NCBI GenBank assembly: GCA_945881965.1
Contig: CAMCVS010000007.1
Coordinates: 1 to 64,000 of the forward strand
Length of the DNA stretch: 64,000 nt
Direction: 5' to 3'
From: Paracoccus haematequi
Lineage (GTDB): Bacteria; Pseudomonadota; Alphaproteobacteria; Rhodobacterales; Rhodobacteraceae
Part shown: positions 18,439 through 27,661 of the stretch, piece after piece
Layout of the letters: each line of letters opens with the position of its first letter
Numbering within the stretch: position 1 is the stretch's first letter
The notes under the pieces: model-generated
Seen by the model: the letters and a program-made list of their open reading frames with translations, nothing else
The model's database searches: none
Told to the model about the DNA's origin: nothing
Translations under genes and position numbers: made by a program

Positions 18439-19227
18439 ATGCGCGTCGCCGTTCTCGCCCTTCTGACCAGACTCGCCGCGCCCGTCCACGCGGCCGAGGT
18501 CGATCTGCTCTTGGTGCTGGCAGTGGATGTCTCGCGCTCGATGTCGGCGGCCGAACTCGAACTGCAACGCACCGGCTATGCCGAGGCGCTGGTGGCCCCC
18601 GAGGTGATCGCCGCCATCACCGGCGGGTCGATTGGCGCGGTGGCCATCACCTATGTCGAATGGGCGGGCACCGACAGCCAGCGCGTCATCGCCGACTGGA
18701 CCGTGATCGCCAGCGCCGGGGATGCCGCCACGCTCGCCGCCACCATCGCCACAGCCCCCTCCGCCGCCTTCCGCCGCACCTCGATCACAGGTGCCTTGCG
18801 CCACGCAGAAGCGTTGCTGGACGCCAGCCCGCATACCAGTTGGCGCCGCGTCGTCGATATCTCGGGTGACGGGCCGAACAATCAGGGCGGGCTGGTCACG
18901 GACGCCCGCGATGCGCTGGTGGCGCAAGGCATCACCATCAACGGCCTGCCCCTGATGACCGACGAGGCAGGCGGCGGGCGCTGGTCCATCCCCGATCTGG
19001 ATGCGTATTATGCCGCCTGCGTGGTCGGCGGCACCGGGGCCTTCGTGCTGCCCGTCCGCGCCTGGCCCGAGTTTGCCGATGCCGTGCGCCGCAAGCTGGT
19101 GCTGGAAATCTCGGGACTGGCACATGACGGGCTAACCGCCACCCAATTGCGCCCCACCGCCGCCTACGACTGCGAGATCGGCGAAAAACTCTGGCAGCGC
19201 AACCAGATCTACTGGTCCGAACCCTAA
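18439..19227 (+). CDS. Secreted DUF1194 / VWA-like protein
   Basis: 262 residues. A signal peptide ends near 'APVHAAEVD'. 'LLLVLAVDVSRSMSAAELE' is the metal-site (DxSxS) motif of a VWA-like fold; 'RRTSITGALRHAEALL' and 'RVVDISGDGPNNQGG' are the other diagnostic DUF1194 blocks. The family is frequent in Rhodobacteraceae, without known function; the fold suggests protein binding in the periplasm. A long imperfect inverted repeat lies directly before the start codon, and a dispersed stem-loop repeat follows the gene. Confidence 0.85.
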   Translation: MRVAVLALLTRLAAPVHAAEVDLLLVLAVDVSRSMSAAELELQRTGYAEALVAPEVIAAITGGSIGAVAITYVEWAGTDSQRVIADWTVIASAGDAATLAATIATAPSAAFRRTSITGALRHAEALLDASPHTSWRRVVDISGDGPNNQGGLVTDARDALVAQGITINGLPLMTDEAGGGRWSIPDLDAYYAACVVGGTGAFVLPVRAWPEFADAVRRKLVLEISGLAHDGLTATQLRPTAAYDCEIGEKLWQRNQIYWSEP

Positions 19228-19278
19228 CCGGATTTTTGCGTCTTGAGGCAACAAAACCAGGTGTGCAACATCCCCCTT

Positions 19279-19334
19279 TTCTTCGGTTCACAACTATCCT
19301 CGGGGGAGTTTGAGGGGGCAGACAGCCCCCTCAA
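19279..19334. repeat. Dispersed G/C stem-loop repeat, copy 2 (inverted)
   Basis: A 10-bp stem TTGAGGGGGC / GCCCCCTCAA (19310-19319, 19325-19334) flanks loop AGACA. Next to it on the minus strand is ACTCCCCCG then a 21-nt tail beginning GGATAGTTGTG and ending CCGAAGAA (19279-19299). That tail is base-for-base identical to the one of copy 3 at 29173-29193. Located between the DUF1194 gene and alr. Confidence 0.8.
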
Positions 19335-19394
19335 TCCCACATCACCACCCGCTTTCCGGCTTGACCTCCCCGCCCCCTCTGGCATCTACGCGCC

Positions 19395-20432
19395 ATGACC
19401 GCGCCCGTCCTTACCATCGACCTGTCTGCCATCGCTGCCAACTGGCGGGCGCTGGATGCCATGACCGGCTGCGAAACCGCCGCCGTGGTCAAGGCCGATG
19501 CCTATGGCTGTGGCGCGGGCCCCGTAGCCCGGATGCTTGCCATCCGGGGCGTCCGGCGGTTCTTCGTCGCATTGGCCGAAGAGGGCGTCCGCTTGCGCAT
19601 GGCGCTTGGCCCCGGCCCGCAGATCGCGGTGCTGTCAGGCCACATGGAGGGCGACGCCGACCGGCTGCGCGATGCCGACCTGACGCCCTGCCTCAATTCC
19701 GTGGATCAGGTGCTGCGCCACCTGATGGCGCTGCCGGGGCACGGCTTTGCGATCCAGTTGGACACCGGCATGAACCGCCTTGGCCTGCCCGCCTATGACT
19801 GGTCAGGCCTGCGGCAGGTCGCCTTCCCCGCGCCGGCCTTCGTGATGTCGCATCTGGCCTGCGCAGACGACCCCGCCCATCCGATGAACGCACGGCAATT
19901 GCGCGCGTTTCGCGACATGACCGATGGCATGGCCGTGCCGCGCTCGCTGGCGGCGACAGGCGGGCTGCTGTTGGGGCCGGACTATCACTTTGATTTCACC
20001 CGGCCCGGCATCGGGTTGCACGGCGCGGACCCTTACCGTGCGGGGCGCCCTGCGGTCACGCTGGCGCTGCCGGTGATCCAGACCCGCGAAATCAGCGCGG
20101 GCGACACCGTCGGCTATTCCGCCACATGGACCGCGCCGCGCCTGTCACGGATCACCACCGTGGCGGCAGGCTATGCCGACGGGCTGCACCGTGTCATGGG
20201 GCCGAAAACAGCGCTTTACGCGGGCGACACGCCCTGCCCCATCGTGGGCCGCGTCTCGATGGACCTGATCACCGTCGATGTCACCGACCTGCCCGAGGTG
20301 CCGCCTGCGCTTGAAATCCTGAACGCCCACCAGCGCGCCGATGATCTGGCCGTGAATGCGGGCACCATCGGCTATGAAATCCTGACCAGCCTTGGCGCGC
20401 GCTATGCCCGCAACTATACGGGTGTGACATGA
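19395..20432 (+). CDS. alr: Alanine racemase
   Basis: 345 residues. '[19 protein letters not shown]' carries the PLP Lys, '[11 protein letters not shown]' and 'SHLACADDP' are conserved barrel motifs, and 'VGYSATW' supplies the catalytic Tyr; '[16 protein letters not shown]' is the C-terminal signature. It makes D-alanine for peptidoglycan. Its stop overlaps the MlaE-like permease start (ATGA, 20429-20432), so the envelope genes alr, mlaE and mlaF are translationally coupled. Confidence 0.95.
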   Translation: MTAPVLTIDLSAIAANWRALDAMTGCETAAVVKADAYGCGAGPVARMLAIRGVRRFFVALAEEGVRLRMALGPGPQIAVLSGHMEGDADRLRDADLTPCLNSVDQVLRHLMALPGHGFAIQLDTGMNRLGLPAYDWSGLRQVAFPAPAFVMSHLACADDPAHPMNARQLRAFRDMTDGMAVPRSLAATGGLLLGPDYHFDFTRPGIGLHGADPYRAGRPAVTLALPVIQTREISAGDTVGYSATWTAPRLSRITTVAAGYADGLHRVMGPKTALYAGDTPCPIVGRVSMDLITVDVTDLPEVPPALEILNAHQRADDLAVNAGTIGYEILTSLGARYARNYTGVT

Positions 20433-21217
20433 TCCGCGCGCTCGCCGCCCTGCTGGCCCGTTTGGGCCGCCCCGTGCTGGCCGCGCTTGCAGGCACCGGG
20501 CGGATTGCGCTGTTCGCGGCGGACACCGTCAGCCACCTTGCCCGCCCGCCGTTCTATGCCCGCGAATTTGGCCATGCCCTTGTCCAGATCGGCTGGCTGT
20601 CGCTGCCCGTCGTGGGATTGACCGCGCTCTTCACCGGGGGCGCGCTGGCGTTGCAGATCTACGCAGGCGGCGCGCGGTTCAACGCCGAGGCCGTGGTGCC
20701 CTCCATCGTCGCCATCGGCATGGTGCGCGAGCTTGGCCCCGTTCTGGGCGGGCTGATGGTGGCAGCGCGCGTTGCCTCCAGCATCGCCGCCGAAATCGGC
20801 ACCATGAAAGTCACCGAACAGATCGACGCTTTGGTGACGCTGTCAACGCATCCGATGAAATACCTGACCCTGCCCCGCGTGCTGGCCGCGACGCTGGCGG
20901 TGCCGGTTCTGGTCGCAGTGGGCGACGCCATCGGCATCATGGGCGGCTGGCTGGTCGGCATCACCCGGCTGGATTTCAATTCGGCGACCTATCTGAAAAA
21001 CACCGTCGATTTTCTGGAGCCATGGGACGTGATGTCGGGCCTGATCAAGGGCGCGGTGTTCGGGTTTCTGGTGGCGCTGATGGGCTGCTATCACGGCATG
21101 AACTCGGGCCGTGGCGCGCAGGGTGTGGGGCGCGCGACCAAATCCGCCGTGGTGGCGGCGTCGGTGCTGATCCTCGCCGCGAATTACCTTCTGACAGAAC
21201 TGTTCTTTTCCGCATGA
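20429..21217 (+). CDS. mlaE: MlaE family ABC transporter permease
   Basis: 262 residues with several hydrophobic segments. '[22 protein letters not shown]' and '[29 protein letters not shown]' are the MlaE signature, followed by '[23 protein letters not shown]'. Family members form the inner-membrane part of a phospholipid transporter that maintains outer-membrane lipid asymmetry. It overlaps alr upstream and mlaF downstream by 4 bp each. The MCE-domain partner (MlaD) is not in the window. Confidence 0.92.
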   Translation: MIRALAALLARLGRPVLAALAGTGRIALFAADTVSHLARPPFYAREFGHALVQIGWLSLPVVGLTALFTGGALALQIYAGGARFNAEAVVPSIVAIGMVRELGPVLGGLMVAARVASSIAAEIGTMKVTEQIDALVTLSTHPMKYLTLPRVLAATLAVPVLVAVGDAIGIMGGWLVGITRLDFNSATYLKNTVDFLEPWDVMSGLIKGAVFGFLVALMGCYHGMNSGRGAQGVGRATKSAVVAASVLILAANYLLTELFFSA

Positions 21218-21960
21218 TCGCGCTGCATGACGTCCATAAAACCTTTGGCACCAACGCTGTGCTGCGCGGGGTCACACTCGATGTGCCGCGCGCCACGTCC
21301 TGCGTGATCATCGGCGGGTCGGGCACAGGCAAATCGGTGCTCTTGAAATGCGTCCTCGGGCTGGTCACGCCTGATGCGGGCACCATCACGGTGGATGGCA
21401 TCCCGGTGCAGGACGGCGACCGCGACGCGTTTCTGGCCCGCTTTGGTATGTTGTTCCAGGGCGGCGCGCTGTTTGACAGCCTGCCCGTCTGGCAGAACGT
21501 CGCCTTTCGCCTGCTGCGCGGCGCGCTGAAACGCCCCGTGCCTGAGGCGCGCGAGATCGCCATCGCGAAACTGCGCCGGGTCGGCCTGTCGCCCGATGTG
21601 GCCGACAAATTCCCCGCCGAATTGTCCGGCGGGATGCAGAAACGCGTATCCCTCGCCCGCGCCATCGCCGCAGACCCGCAGATCATCTTTTTCGACGAAC
21701 CCACCACCGGGCTTGACCCGATCATGTCCGGCGTCATCAACGAGTTGATCCGCGAGATCGTGTCGGAAATGGGCGCGACCGCGATGACCATCACCCATGA
21801 CATGACATCGGTGCGCGCGATTGCCGACAGCGTGGCGATGCTGCATGGCGGTCTGATCCGCTGGACCGGGCCGGTGGGCGATCTGGACCACAGCGGTGAT
21901 CCGTTTGTGGATCAATTCATCCACGGTCGCGCCACGGGGCCGATTGAAACCCTGCGCTGA
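21214..21960 (+). CDS. mlaF: Phospholipid ABC transporter ATP-binding protein MlaF
   Basis: 248 residues. The ATG at 21214 overlaps the mlaE stop; an upstream in-frame extension is just mlaE read out of frame. Walker A is 'IGGSGTGKSVLLKCVLGL', the ABC signature 'AELSGGMQKRVSLARAIA', Walker B 'PQIIFFDEPTTGLDP', and the switch His lies in 'TITHDM'. The 'GGMQKR' form of the signature is usual for MlaF rather than sugar or amino-acid transporters. Powers MlaE. Confidence 0.93.
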   Translation: MIALHDVHKTFGTNAVLRGVTLDVPRATSCVIIGGSGTGKSVLLKCVLGLVTPDAGTITVDGIPVQDGDRDAFLARFGMLFQGGALFDSLPVWQNVAFRLLRGALKRPVPEAREIAIAKLRRVGLSPDVADKFPAELSGGMQKRVSLARAIAADPQIIFFDEPTTGLDPIMSGVINELIREIVSEMGATAMTITHDMTSVRAIADSVAMLHGGLIRWTGPVGDLDHSGDPFVDQFIHGRATGPIETLR

Positions 21961-22002
21961 TCCCCGCTAGGGTCGCGGCGGGTGACGTGTTAAGGACAGC
22001 CG

Positions 22003-22284
22003 ATGATCACCGCCATCCCGGTCTGGGTATCCCTGCTGAGCTTCCTGCTGTTGCAGGGCTTTGTCCTGCTGTATCTGGGCCTGCCGCTGTGGCGGCAGAA
22101 GAAGGCGGGCGAAAAGCTGGAACGGCATGTCCAGCGCCAGTTCCGCGCCACCGCAGGCACCGTGTTCATCGTGCTGTTCGTGCTTTTGGACCCAGTGGGG
22201 CTGTTCCGTTTGCTGGGGATCGACCCCATGTTATGGTTGGCGGGGATGGTGGTGTGGATCGTGGATTTTCTGCGCAGCCTGTGA
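22003..22284 (+). CDS. Small membrane protein of unknown function
   Basis: 93 residues with 'TTAAGGACAG' just before the ATG as a ribosome-binding site. Three hydrophobic stretches ('VSLLSFLLLQGFVLLYLGL', 'GTVFIVLFVLLDPVGLF', 'MLWLAGMVVWIVDFL') suggest three membrane helices around a short basic loop (KKAGEKLERHVQRQ). It lies 42 bp after mlaF and 31 bp before a PqiA-like gene on the same strand. No family recognised. Confidence 0.6.
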   Translation: MITAIPVWVSLLSFLLLQGFVLLYLGLPLWRQKKAGEKLERHVQRQFRATAGTVFIVLFVLLDPVGLFRLLGIDPMLWLAGMVVWIVDFLRSL

Positions 22285-22315
22285 CACGGCGGCCCCCGCG
22301 CCGGAAAGGACAACC

Positions 22316-22753
22316 ATGCTGCGTTGGCTGAACCTGTCCCTGCTGATCCTGTTCCCCATCGCGTGGTTCGCGCCCCTGCTGCGCGCGGGCGTGCTGCCAC
22401 TGTTCGGGCTGTCGGACATCAGCGTGATCACCGGCCTGCAATCGCTTTGGGCCACGGATGTGCCGCTGGCGTTAGTGGTGACGCTGTTTGCGCTGGTGGC
22501 CCCTCTGCTGAAAACCGCGGCACTGGCGCTGGTGCAATTCGGGCTCTTGGACGGGCGGGCGATGCCGGTGCTGACGGTGCTGGGCAAGCTGGCGATGGCG
22601 GATGTGTTCCTGATCGCGCTGTATATCACCATCGCCAAGGGCATCGGGGTCGGCCGGATCGAGGTCGCCTGGGGGCTTTACCTGTTCACGGCCTGTATCC
22701 TGGCATCATTGCTGATCGCGATGCTGACCCCGAAACCCGCCAATGGCAAATAG
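22316..22753 (+). CDS. Paraquat-inducible protein A (PqiA)-like membrane protein
   Basis: 145 residues from ATG 22316, with 'GGAAAGGA' 8 nt upstream. Four hydrophobic helices; 'GLQSLWATDVPLALVVTLFALVAPLLKTAALALV' and 'LGKLAMADVFLIALYI' resemble PqiA membrane domains. PqiA proteins pair with MCE proteins in lipid traffic across the envelope, which suits the position behind mlaEF. Shorter than two-domain PqiA and lacking the Cys-rich start. A hairpin terminator follows. Confidence 0.72.
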   Translation: MLRWLNLSLLILFPIAWFAPLLRAGVLPLFGLSDISVITGLQSLWATDVPLALVVTLFALVAPLLKTAALALVQFGLLDGRAMPVLTVLGKLAMADVFLIALYITIAKGIGVGRIEVAWGLYLFTACILASLLIAMLTPKPANGK

Positions 22754-22766
22754 GCCGTGAAGCGAA

Positions 22767-22791
22767 ACGGGCGGGGATGCACCTCGCCCGT
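22767..22791. terminator. Hairpin terminator between convergent genes
   Basis: A 10-bp stem ACGGGCGGGG / CCTCGCCCGT (one G-T pair) with loop ATGCA lies between the PqiA-like gene (ends 22753) and the minus-strand barrel gene (ends 22819). The following T-tract is weak (CTGGTGTT), so it may work partly with Rho. Its central place fits a bidirectional terminator. Confidence 0.55.
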
Positions 22792-22818
22792 CTGGTGTTC
22801 GTGCCGTGATGGCCCGCG

Positions 22819-24381
22819 TCAGAACGACCAGCGGAAGGTCAGGGACAGCTCGCCCACACGGCTGTCGCTGCCAAGCCCGGTCACCTTGGCGTCGGCATTG
22901 ATATTCAGCCCTGCGGCAATATCCGCCTCATAGCCCAGGCCCAAACCGCCGCTCCAGCCGGTCTGGTCAAACGCCCCGGCTGACAGGTTGATCGGCGCAT
23001 TGGTGTCGAAATGATCCGCCGAAAGCGTCAGACGCGCCGTGCCCGGCCCGATGTTGCGGGCATAGGTGGCCCCGATGCTGACCTCTTCGAACGTGACGTC
23101 GGTGCCGATTCCGGTCGCGGCGAGCGAACCGCCGGTTTCGCTCAGATCAATGCGGCCCAGACGCACTGCCGCAAAGGGCGACAGTGTGGCGGCGGGCGAC
23201 AGTTCAAAGTCATAGGCCGCATCCAGCAGCACCGCGCGCAGGTCGCCCTTGGCCGAAGCGGTGCCGCCGATGGTCACAAGGCTTTCGTAATCCACCCGCC
23301 CCAGCACCACCGAGGCCGCGCCGCGCCAGTTGCCCGCAGACCAGCCCACATAGGGCTGCACCGCGATTTGCGTCGCCTTCAGGCTGGCGGTGGGGTTGCT
23401 GGCCTCCATCGTGGCACCCGACAGCGACAGACCCGCCACCAGATTGGGGGCCAGCGACCAGTCAACGCCGAACTGCACGGCGGGCACCGACAGCTTGTTG
23501 GTGCCGCCCACGTCTTTGGCATTGGACAGGCGGAACCACGGGAACATGCCCGGCTCTGCCGCCGTGCCCTGGGTCGATATCTGGGTCGAGATATTGGCCG
23601 CGCGGGTCACCTGCCCTTCGATCAGCGCCGAGGTGATGTTGCCGGTCAGCACCCGCAGGTTCTGACGACCGGCAAAGCCGGACAGCGACTGCAAGGCGTG
23701 CAACTGGTTGGGCAGCGGGATCACCACGACCTGGGGCGGCTGGTTCGGCTGGCTGGGCACCACCACCACGACATCGCCCGGATTTGGCTCGATGACAGCG
23801 ATGGCTGCACCATCAAGATACAGCACGTATTTTCCGCCTTCGCCGGCTTCGTTCTCACTGTTCGCACTCGGAATGACGACCAAGGTATAGGCACCATCTT
23901 CGACGACCAGCGGCACGTCCGGCAGATTTGCATTCAACGGGCCGCCCAACGGTATTTGTCCGACACCGACCTCGACGAAGGTCACGCCAGAATTCTGCGA
24001 GACCAGGTTCTGCAGCGGGTTATCCGTGACGAACGCGCCCTTGTAGAGCAGCAGGTTCGGCGACCAGCGACGCGGGAGCACCGGCGTTGGATTCTCCGCC
24101 GACACGACGTTGAACGTGGTCGCCAGCGGGCGACCGGTGCTTGCATCGACCAGTGCCCGAAACGGTTTGCCAGCGGTGTCGATGACGATCTGATGCGTCT
24201 GAAACGATCTGAGCGCACCTAGCCCGTTGCCCCCCCTGATGTTGATCGGGAACAGAAGCTGCGGCTGGTTGGTCAGGTCGCCCTCGATCCTGGCATCTGT
24301 CGGGAATACCATCTGAGCATGAACCGCCACAGGCGCAAAACAAAGCACGATCGCACTGGCACAAGAGAATTGTCTGAGCAT
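22819..24381 (-). CDS. Outer-membrane autotransporter-type beta-barrel protein
   Basis: 520 residues from 'MLRQFSCASAIVLCFAPVAVHA', a signal peptide with cleavage expected after AHA-like 'VHA'; an earlier in-frame ATG at 24426 would mask it. Residues ~20-230 form a non-repetitive N-terminal domain, with a Pro-rich spacer 'PSQPNQPPQVVVIP' near 215. Residues ~275-520 look like an autotransporter barrel: alternating strands, 'IAVQPYVGWSAGNW', 'LSPFAAVRLGRIDL', and the terminal 'ELSLTFRWSF' ending in Phe as barrel proteins do. No RTX or beta-helix repeats typical of a long passenger are seen. Function unknown; surface exposure is likely. Confidence 0.72.
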   Translation of the reverse strand: MLRQFSCASAIVLCFAPVAVHAQMVFPTDARIEGDLTNQPQLLFPINIRGGNGLGALRSFQTHQIVIDTAGKPFRALVDASTGRPLATTFNVVSAENPTPVLPRRWSPNLLLYKGAFVTDNPLQNLVSQNSGVTFVEVGVGQIPLGGPLNANLPDVPLVVEDGAYTLVVIPSANSENEAGEGGKYVLYLDGAAIAVIEPNPGDVVVVVPSQPNQPPQVVVIPLPNQLHALQSLSGFAGRQNLRVLTGNITSALIEGQVTRAANISTQISTQGTAAEPGMFPWFRLSNAKDVGGTNKLSVPAVQFGVDWSLAPNLVAGLSLSGATMEASNPTASLKATQIAVQPYVGWSAGNWRGAASVVLGRVDYESLVTIGGTASAKGDLRAVLLDAAYDFELSPAATLSPFAAVRLGRIDLSETGGSLAATGIGTDVTFEEVSIGATYARNIGPGTARLTLSADHFDTNAPINLSAGAFDQTGWSGGLGLGYEADIAAGLNINADAKVTGLGSDSRVGELSLTFRWSF

Positions 24382-24752
24382 CGGGATGACTTTCAAAAAG
24401 GACAGGGTGACTGCGTCTGGGGACAAAACCGGACGAAGGCCCCGCGTGCAATGTTACGTATGACTTACACCTTAAGCAAAAACTGTCAAAAAATTGCACA
24501 GTCCGCCCAGCGGCTTGGCGCGTGCGTGGCGGCTTTGCCACAACGCGCCCCTGACGCGCCGCGCCCTGCTGCGCTGTGACACGTGCGATCCGGCCGCGGT
24601 TTTCAGGATCCCAAGGCGGGTCCGACGCCCTGCCCCCATTGATTGTTGCGGCATGGGAAACAGACACATTTCGGCCATTTTTCGCTTTGGTGCCCCCTGC
24701 CACCTGGCGTAAGTAAAGTTTTGTTAATTTTGTGATGTGTATGGGGAAAATC
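24382..24752. promoter_or_regulatory. Divergent intergenic region with a candidate promoter for the barrel gene
   Basis: 371 bp between two divergent genes. On the minus strand, TTGACA (24484-24489) is followed after 16 bp by TAAGTC (24462-24467), a plausible but weak sigma-70-type pair about 80 bp before the barrel gene. On the plus side an AT-rich run (GTAAAGTTTTGTTAATTTTG, 24713-24732) precedes the next gene and may hold its promoter. Confidence 0.35.
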
Positions 24753-25553
24753 ATGTCTGTTCATCTGCGCGCCATGGCGCGGCTGTTGGCCGATGTCATG
24801 CACCGCGTGTCGTTTGGGGTGACCCTCGTGTTCGCGGTTCTGGCGCTCGGGGCGCTGCTGGGGTCCGTGCTGGGGCTGTGGCCCTGGCTGGGGCTGGCAC
24901 TGACATGGGGCGGTGCCGAGATCGCTTATGCGGGCATTTTGGTGCAGGTTGCGCTGGCGCTGTTCGGGCTGATCCTTGCGTTTCACCTGCCGACCAATGC
25001 GCGGATGATGGCGCTGGAACTGTCGCACCGCCGCTTTGACATCGCGATGCAGGATATCGCGCGCGCCTATCACATCGCGCATGCTGCGGACCGGTCGCAG
25101 GCGTTCCGGCTGACGTCAGAATTTGACGCGGTCAAGGAACGGCTGGCCTTTCTGCGCCGCCACCCTGATCTGGACGCGCTGGAGCCCGAATTGCTGGACC
25201 TTGCCGCCAAGATGAGCTTTGCCGCCCGCGATCTGGCCGAGGTCTATGCCGATGACAAGGTGGACCGCGCGCGCATGTTCCTGCGCCAGCGGCAGGAAGA
25301 GGTGCATCGGTTCACCCAGCGGCTGGGGGACGCGCGTGCGGCGGTGTCCGACCTGAAGGTCTACAAGCACGAGGTCGAAATCGAAGAGGCCCATGCGCGC
25401 CGCGCCCTGGACAAATTCCGCGCCGAACTGATTGATCTGGTGCCCGAGGTATTTGCCCCGCCCCAGCCCGATCCGGGGCCACAGGCGGGCACAGTGACCA
25501 AGATGCGCCGCGCCACCCATGCGCTGCACGAACCTGCGCGCCCCGCAGAATAA
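24753..25553 (+). CDS. Membrane-anchored coiled-coil protein of unknown function
   Basis: 266 residues from 'MSVHLRAMARLLADVM'; GGGGAAAA directly before ATG 24753 supports this start over two ATGs slightly upstream. Two membrane helices (~20-50 and ~60-82) are followed by a long charged helical region (~85-240) rich in Glu/Arg/Ala ('RQRQEEVHRFTQRLGDARAA'), probably coiled coil in the cytoplasm. Homologues in roseobacters are sometimes called DNA repair proteins; nothing in the sequence supports that beyond its place in front of radA. Confidence 0.62.
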   Translation: MSVHLRAMARLLADVMHRVSFGVTLVFAVLALGALLGSVLGLWPWLGLALTWGGAEIAYAGILVQVALALFGLILAFHLPTNARMMALELSHRRFDIAMQDIARAYHIAHAADRSQAFRLTSEFDAVKERLAFLRRHPDLDALEPELLDLAAKMSFAARDLAEVYADDKVDRARMFLRQRQEEVHRFTQRLGDARAAVSDLKVYKHEVEIEEAHARRALDKFRAELIDLVPEVFAPPQPDPGPQAGTVTKMRRATHALHEPARPAE

Positions 25554-25606
25554 CGGCTGCGTAACCGCACTGGACCCGCGCCCCCGGATCGGCGATACCG
25601 CCTGCC

Positions 25607-26980
25607 ATGGCCAAACCGACCGCCCAATTCACCTGCGCCGAATGTGGGGCCAGCCACCCGCGCTGGTCCGGGCGTTGTGACGCCTGCGGCGCATGGAATT
25701 CGTTGTCCGAAGAAAAGCCGCTCGCGGCGGCGTCAGGTGTCATGGGCGCAAAACGCGGCGCCAAGATCACGCTGACCGATCTGGCCACGTCTGAAGCTCC
25801 GCCGCCACGCACCCGTTCCGGCATGGATGAATTGGACCGTGTGCTGGGCGGCGGGCTGGTGGCGGCCTCTGCGATCCTTGTCGGCGGCGATCCGGGCATC
25901 GGCAAATCCACGCTGTTGTTGCAGGCTGCCGCGCGGTTTGCCCAAGCCGGCTTGCCGGTGGTTTACGTGTCGGGCGAAGAGGCGTCCGCGCAGGTGCGGA
26001 TGCGGGCACAGCGGCTGGGGCTGGGGTCCGCGCCGGTGCGGCTCGCGGCAGAAACCAACCTGCGCGACATCCTCGCCACGCTGGACGCCGAACGCCCTGG
26101 TCTGGTGGTGATCGATTCGATCCAGACCATGTGGGTGGATACGGTGGATTCTGCGCCCGGATCGGTGTCACAGGTCCGCGCCGCCGCGCATGAGCTGACC
26201 ACCTTCGCCAAACGGCGCGGCACATCCGTGGTGCTGGTGGGCCATGTCACGAAAGATGGCCAGATCGCAGGCCCCCGCGTCGTGGAACACATGGTCGATA
26301 CCGTGCTGTATTTCGAAGGCGAACGCGGGCACCAGTTCCGCATCCTGCGCGCGGTCAAGAACCGTTTTGGCCCCGCCGATGAAATCGGCGTTTTCGAGAT
26401 GACCGGCGCGGGGCTGGCCGAAGTGCTGAACCCGTCGGCGCTATTCCTGTCCGAACGCGGCCAACCCACGGCCGGGTCGGTGGTGTTCGCGGGCATCGAG
26501 GGCACGCGCCCCGTTTTGGTGGAAATTCAGGCGCTTGTCGCCCCCACCCCGCAATCGCAACCGCGCCGCAGCGTCGTGGGCTGGGATGGCGGGCGGCTGG
26601 CGATGATCCTCGCGGTGCTGGAGGCGCGCTGCGGCATCCCCTTTGCGGGGCTGGATGTGTATCTGAACGTGGCAGGCGGGCTGAAGATTTCCGAACCCGC
26701 CGCCGATCTGGCCGTTGCCGCCGCGCTGTTATCGGCGCGTGAGGACGCCGCCGTGCCCCCCGATACGGTGATCTTCGGCGAAATCAGCCTGTCGGGGGCG
26801 CTACGCCCGGTCGGCCAGATGGAAAACCGGTTGAAAGAGGCGCAAAAACTTGGTTTCACACGCGCGATTGTGCCGGGAACTGGGGCGGCGGGCGGCAAGG
26901 GCGTGGCGGTGGCGGGGATGACCCTTACCGAGCACGGCGATCTGACCTCTTTCGTGGGCGAGACTTTCGGCGCGGGCTGA
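25607..26980 (+). CDS. radA: DNA repair protein RadA
   Basis: 457 residues, normal length. 'FTCAECGASHPRWSGRCDACG' is the N-terminal four-Cys zinc finger, 'VGGDPGIGKSTLLLQAA' Walker A (~90), 'AVKNRFG' (~249) the RadA-specific KNRFG motif, and the C-terminal third is a Lon-protease-like domain ('IFGEISLSGALRPVGQMENRLKEA'). RadA is a hexameric branch-migration helicase in homologous recombination. Starts a compact radA-cvpA-purF segment conserved in related genomes. Confidence 0.96.
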   Translation: MAKPTAQFTCAECGASHPRWSGRCDACGAWNSLSEEKPLAAASGVMGAKRGAKITLTDLATSEAPPPRTRSGMDELDRVLGGGLVAASAILVGGDPGIGKSTLLLQAAARFAQAGLPVVYVSGEEASAQVRMRAQRLGLGSAPVRLAAETNLRDILATLDAERPGLVVIDSIQTMWVDTVDSAPGSVSQVRAAAHELTTFAKRRGTSVVLVGHVTKDGQIAGPRVVEHMVDTVLYFEGERGHQFRILRAVKNRFGPADEIGVFEMTGAGLAEVLNPSALFLSERGQPTAGSVVFAGIEGTRPVLVEIQALVAPTPQSQPRRSVVGWDGGRLAMILAVLEARCGIPFAGLDVYLNVAGGLKISEPAADLAVAAALLSAREDAAVPPDTVIFGEISLSGALRPVGQMENRLKEAQKLGFTRAIVPGTGAAGGKGVAVAGMTLTEHGDLTSFVGETFGAG

Positions 26981-27013
26981 TCCGGGCCGGACTAAAGGAC
27001 AAAAGGACAGCGC

Positions 27014-27574
27014 ATGGACGGCTTTACCCTCATCGACGGCATCGTGGCGCTGGTCATCGTCGTCTCGGCGCTTTTGGCCTATTCGCGCGGGCTGGTGCGC
27101 GAAGGGCTGGCGATTGCGGGCTGGGTCGTGGCGGCGATCCTTGGTTTCATGTTCGCAGGACAAGCGGCCCCGCTGGTCAAGGAAATCCCGATGGTCGGGC
27201 CGCTGTTTTCCGACAGCTGCGAATTGTCGATCCTCGCCGGGTTCGGCGCGGTATTCGCGGTGGTGCTGATCCTGTTCTCGGTGTTTTCGCCGCTGTTTTC
27301 CTCGCTGGTGCAGCGGTCGATCCTGGGCGGCCTTGATCAGGGGCTGGGATTCCTGTTCGGGGTGCTGCGCGGCATCCTGTTGATTGCCGTGGCATTTTTC
27401 GTCTATCAGACGATCGCGACCACGCAGGATATCGCGATGGTCGATGACAGCCGGTCGGCCCGTGTCTTTGCCCGCCTGACGGGACAGATCGAAACCCGCA
27501 ACCCTGATCAGGCGCTTGGCTGGGTGACGCGGCAGTATGAGGGCCTTGTCGGCGTCTGCACCGGCGGCACCTGA
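27014..27574 (+). CDS. cvpA: CvpA family membrane protein
   Basis: 186 residues with an AAAGGACAGCGC leader before the ATG. Four hydrophobic segments and the 'DGIVALVIVVSALLAYSRGLVREGLAIAGWVVA' start are typical of CvpA, which is needed for colicin V production in E. coli and often precedes purF, as here (87 bp). The C-terminal 40 residues are soluble. Its cellular role in this lineage is not established. Confidence 0.9.
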   Translation: MDGFTLIDGIVALVIVVSALLAYSRGLVREGLAIAGWVVAAILGFMFAGQAAPLVKEIPMVGPLFSDSCELSILAGFGAVFAVVLILFSVFSPLFSSLVQRSILGGLDQGLGFLFGVLRGILLIAVAFFVYQTIATTQDIAMVDDSRSARVFARLTGQIETRNPDQALGWVTRQYEGLVGVCTGGT

Positions 27575-27661
27575 TGGGCGATGTGCCGCATCGCTTCGTG
27601 ACAGGGCGGTGACAAAGCCCTATAGCAGGGCCAACCCCAAAGCAGCCACCGGAGATCACCC

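Noticed and set aside
23011-24222. 403-codon plus-strand frame opposite the barrel gene
   Set aside because: Its composition and lack of domain mark it as the complement of the barrel gene, which has a signal peptide and a barrel terminus.
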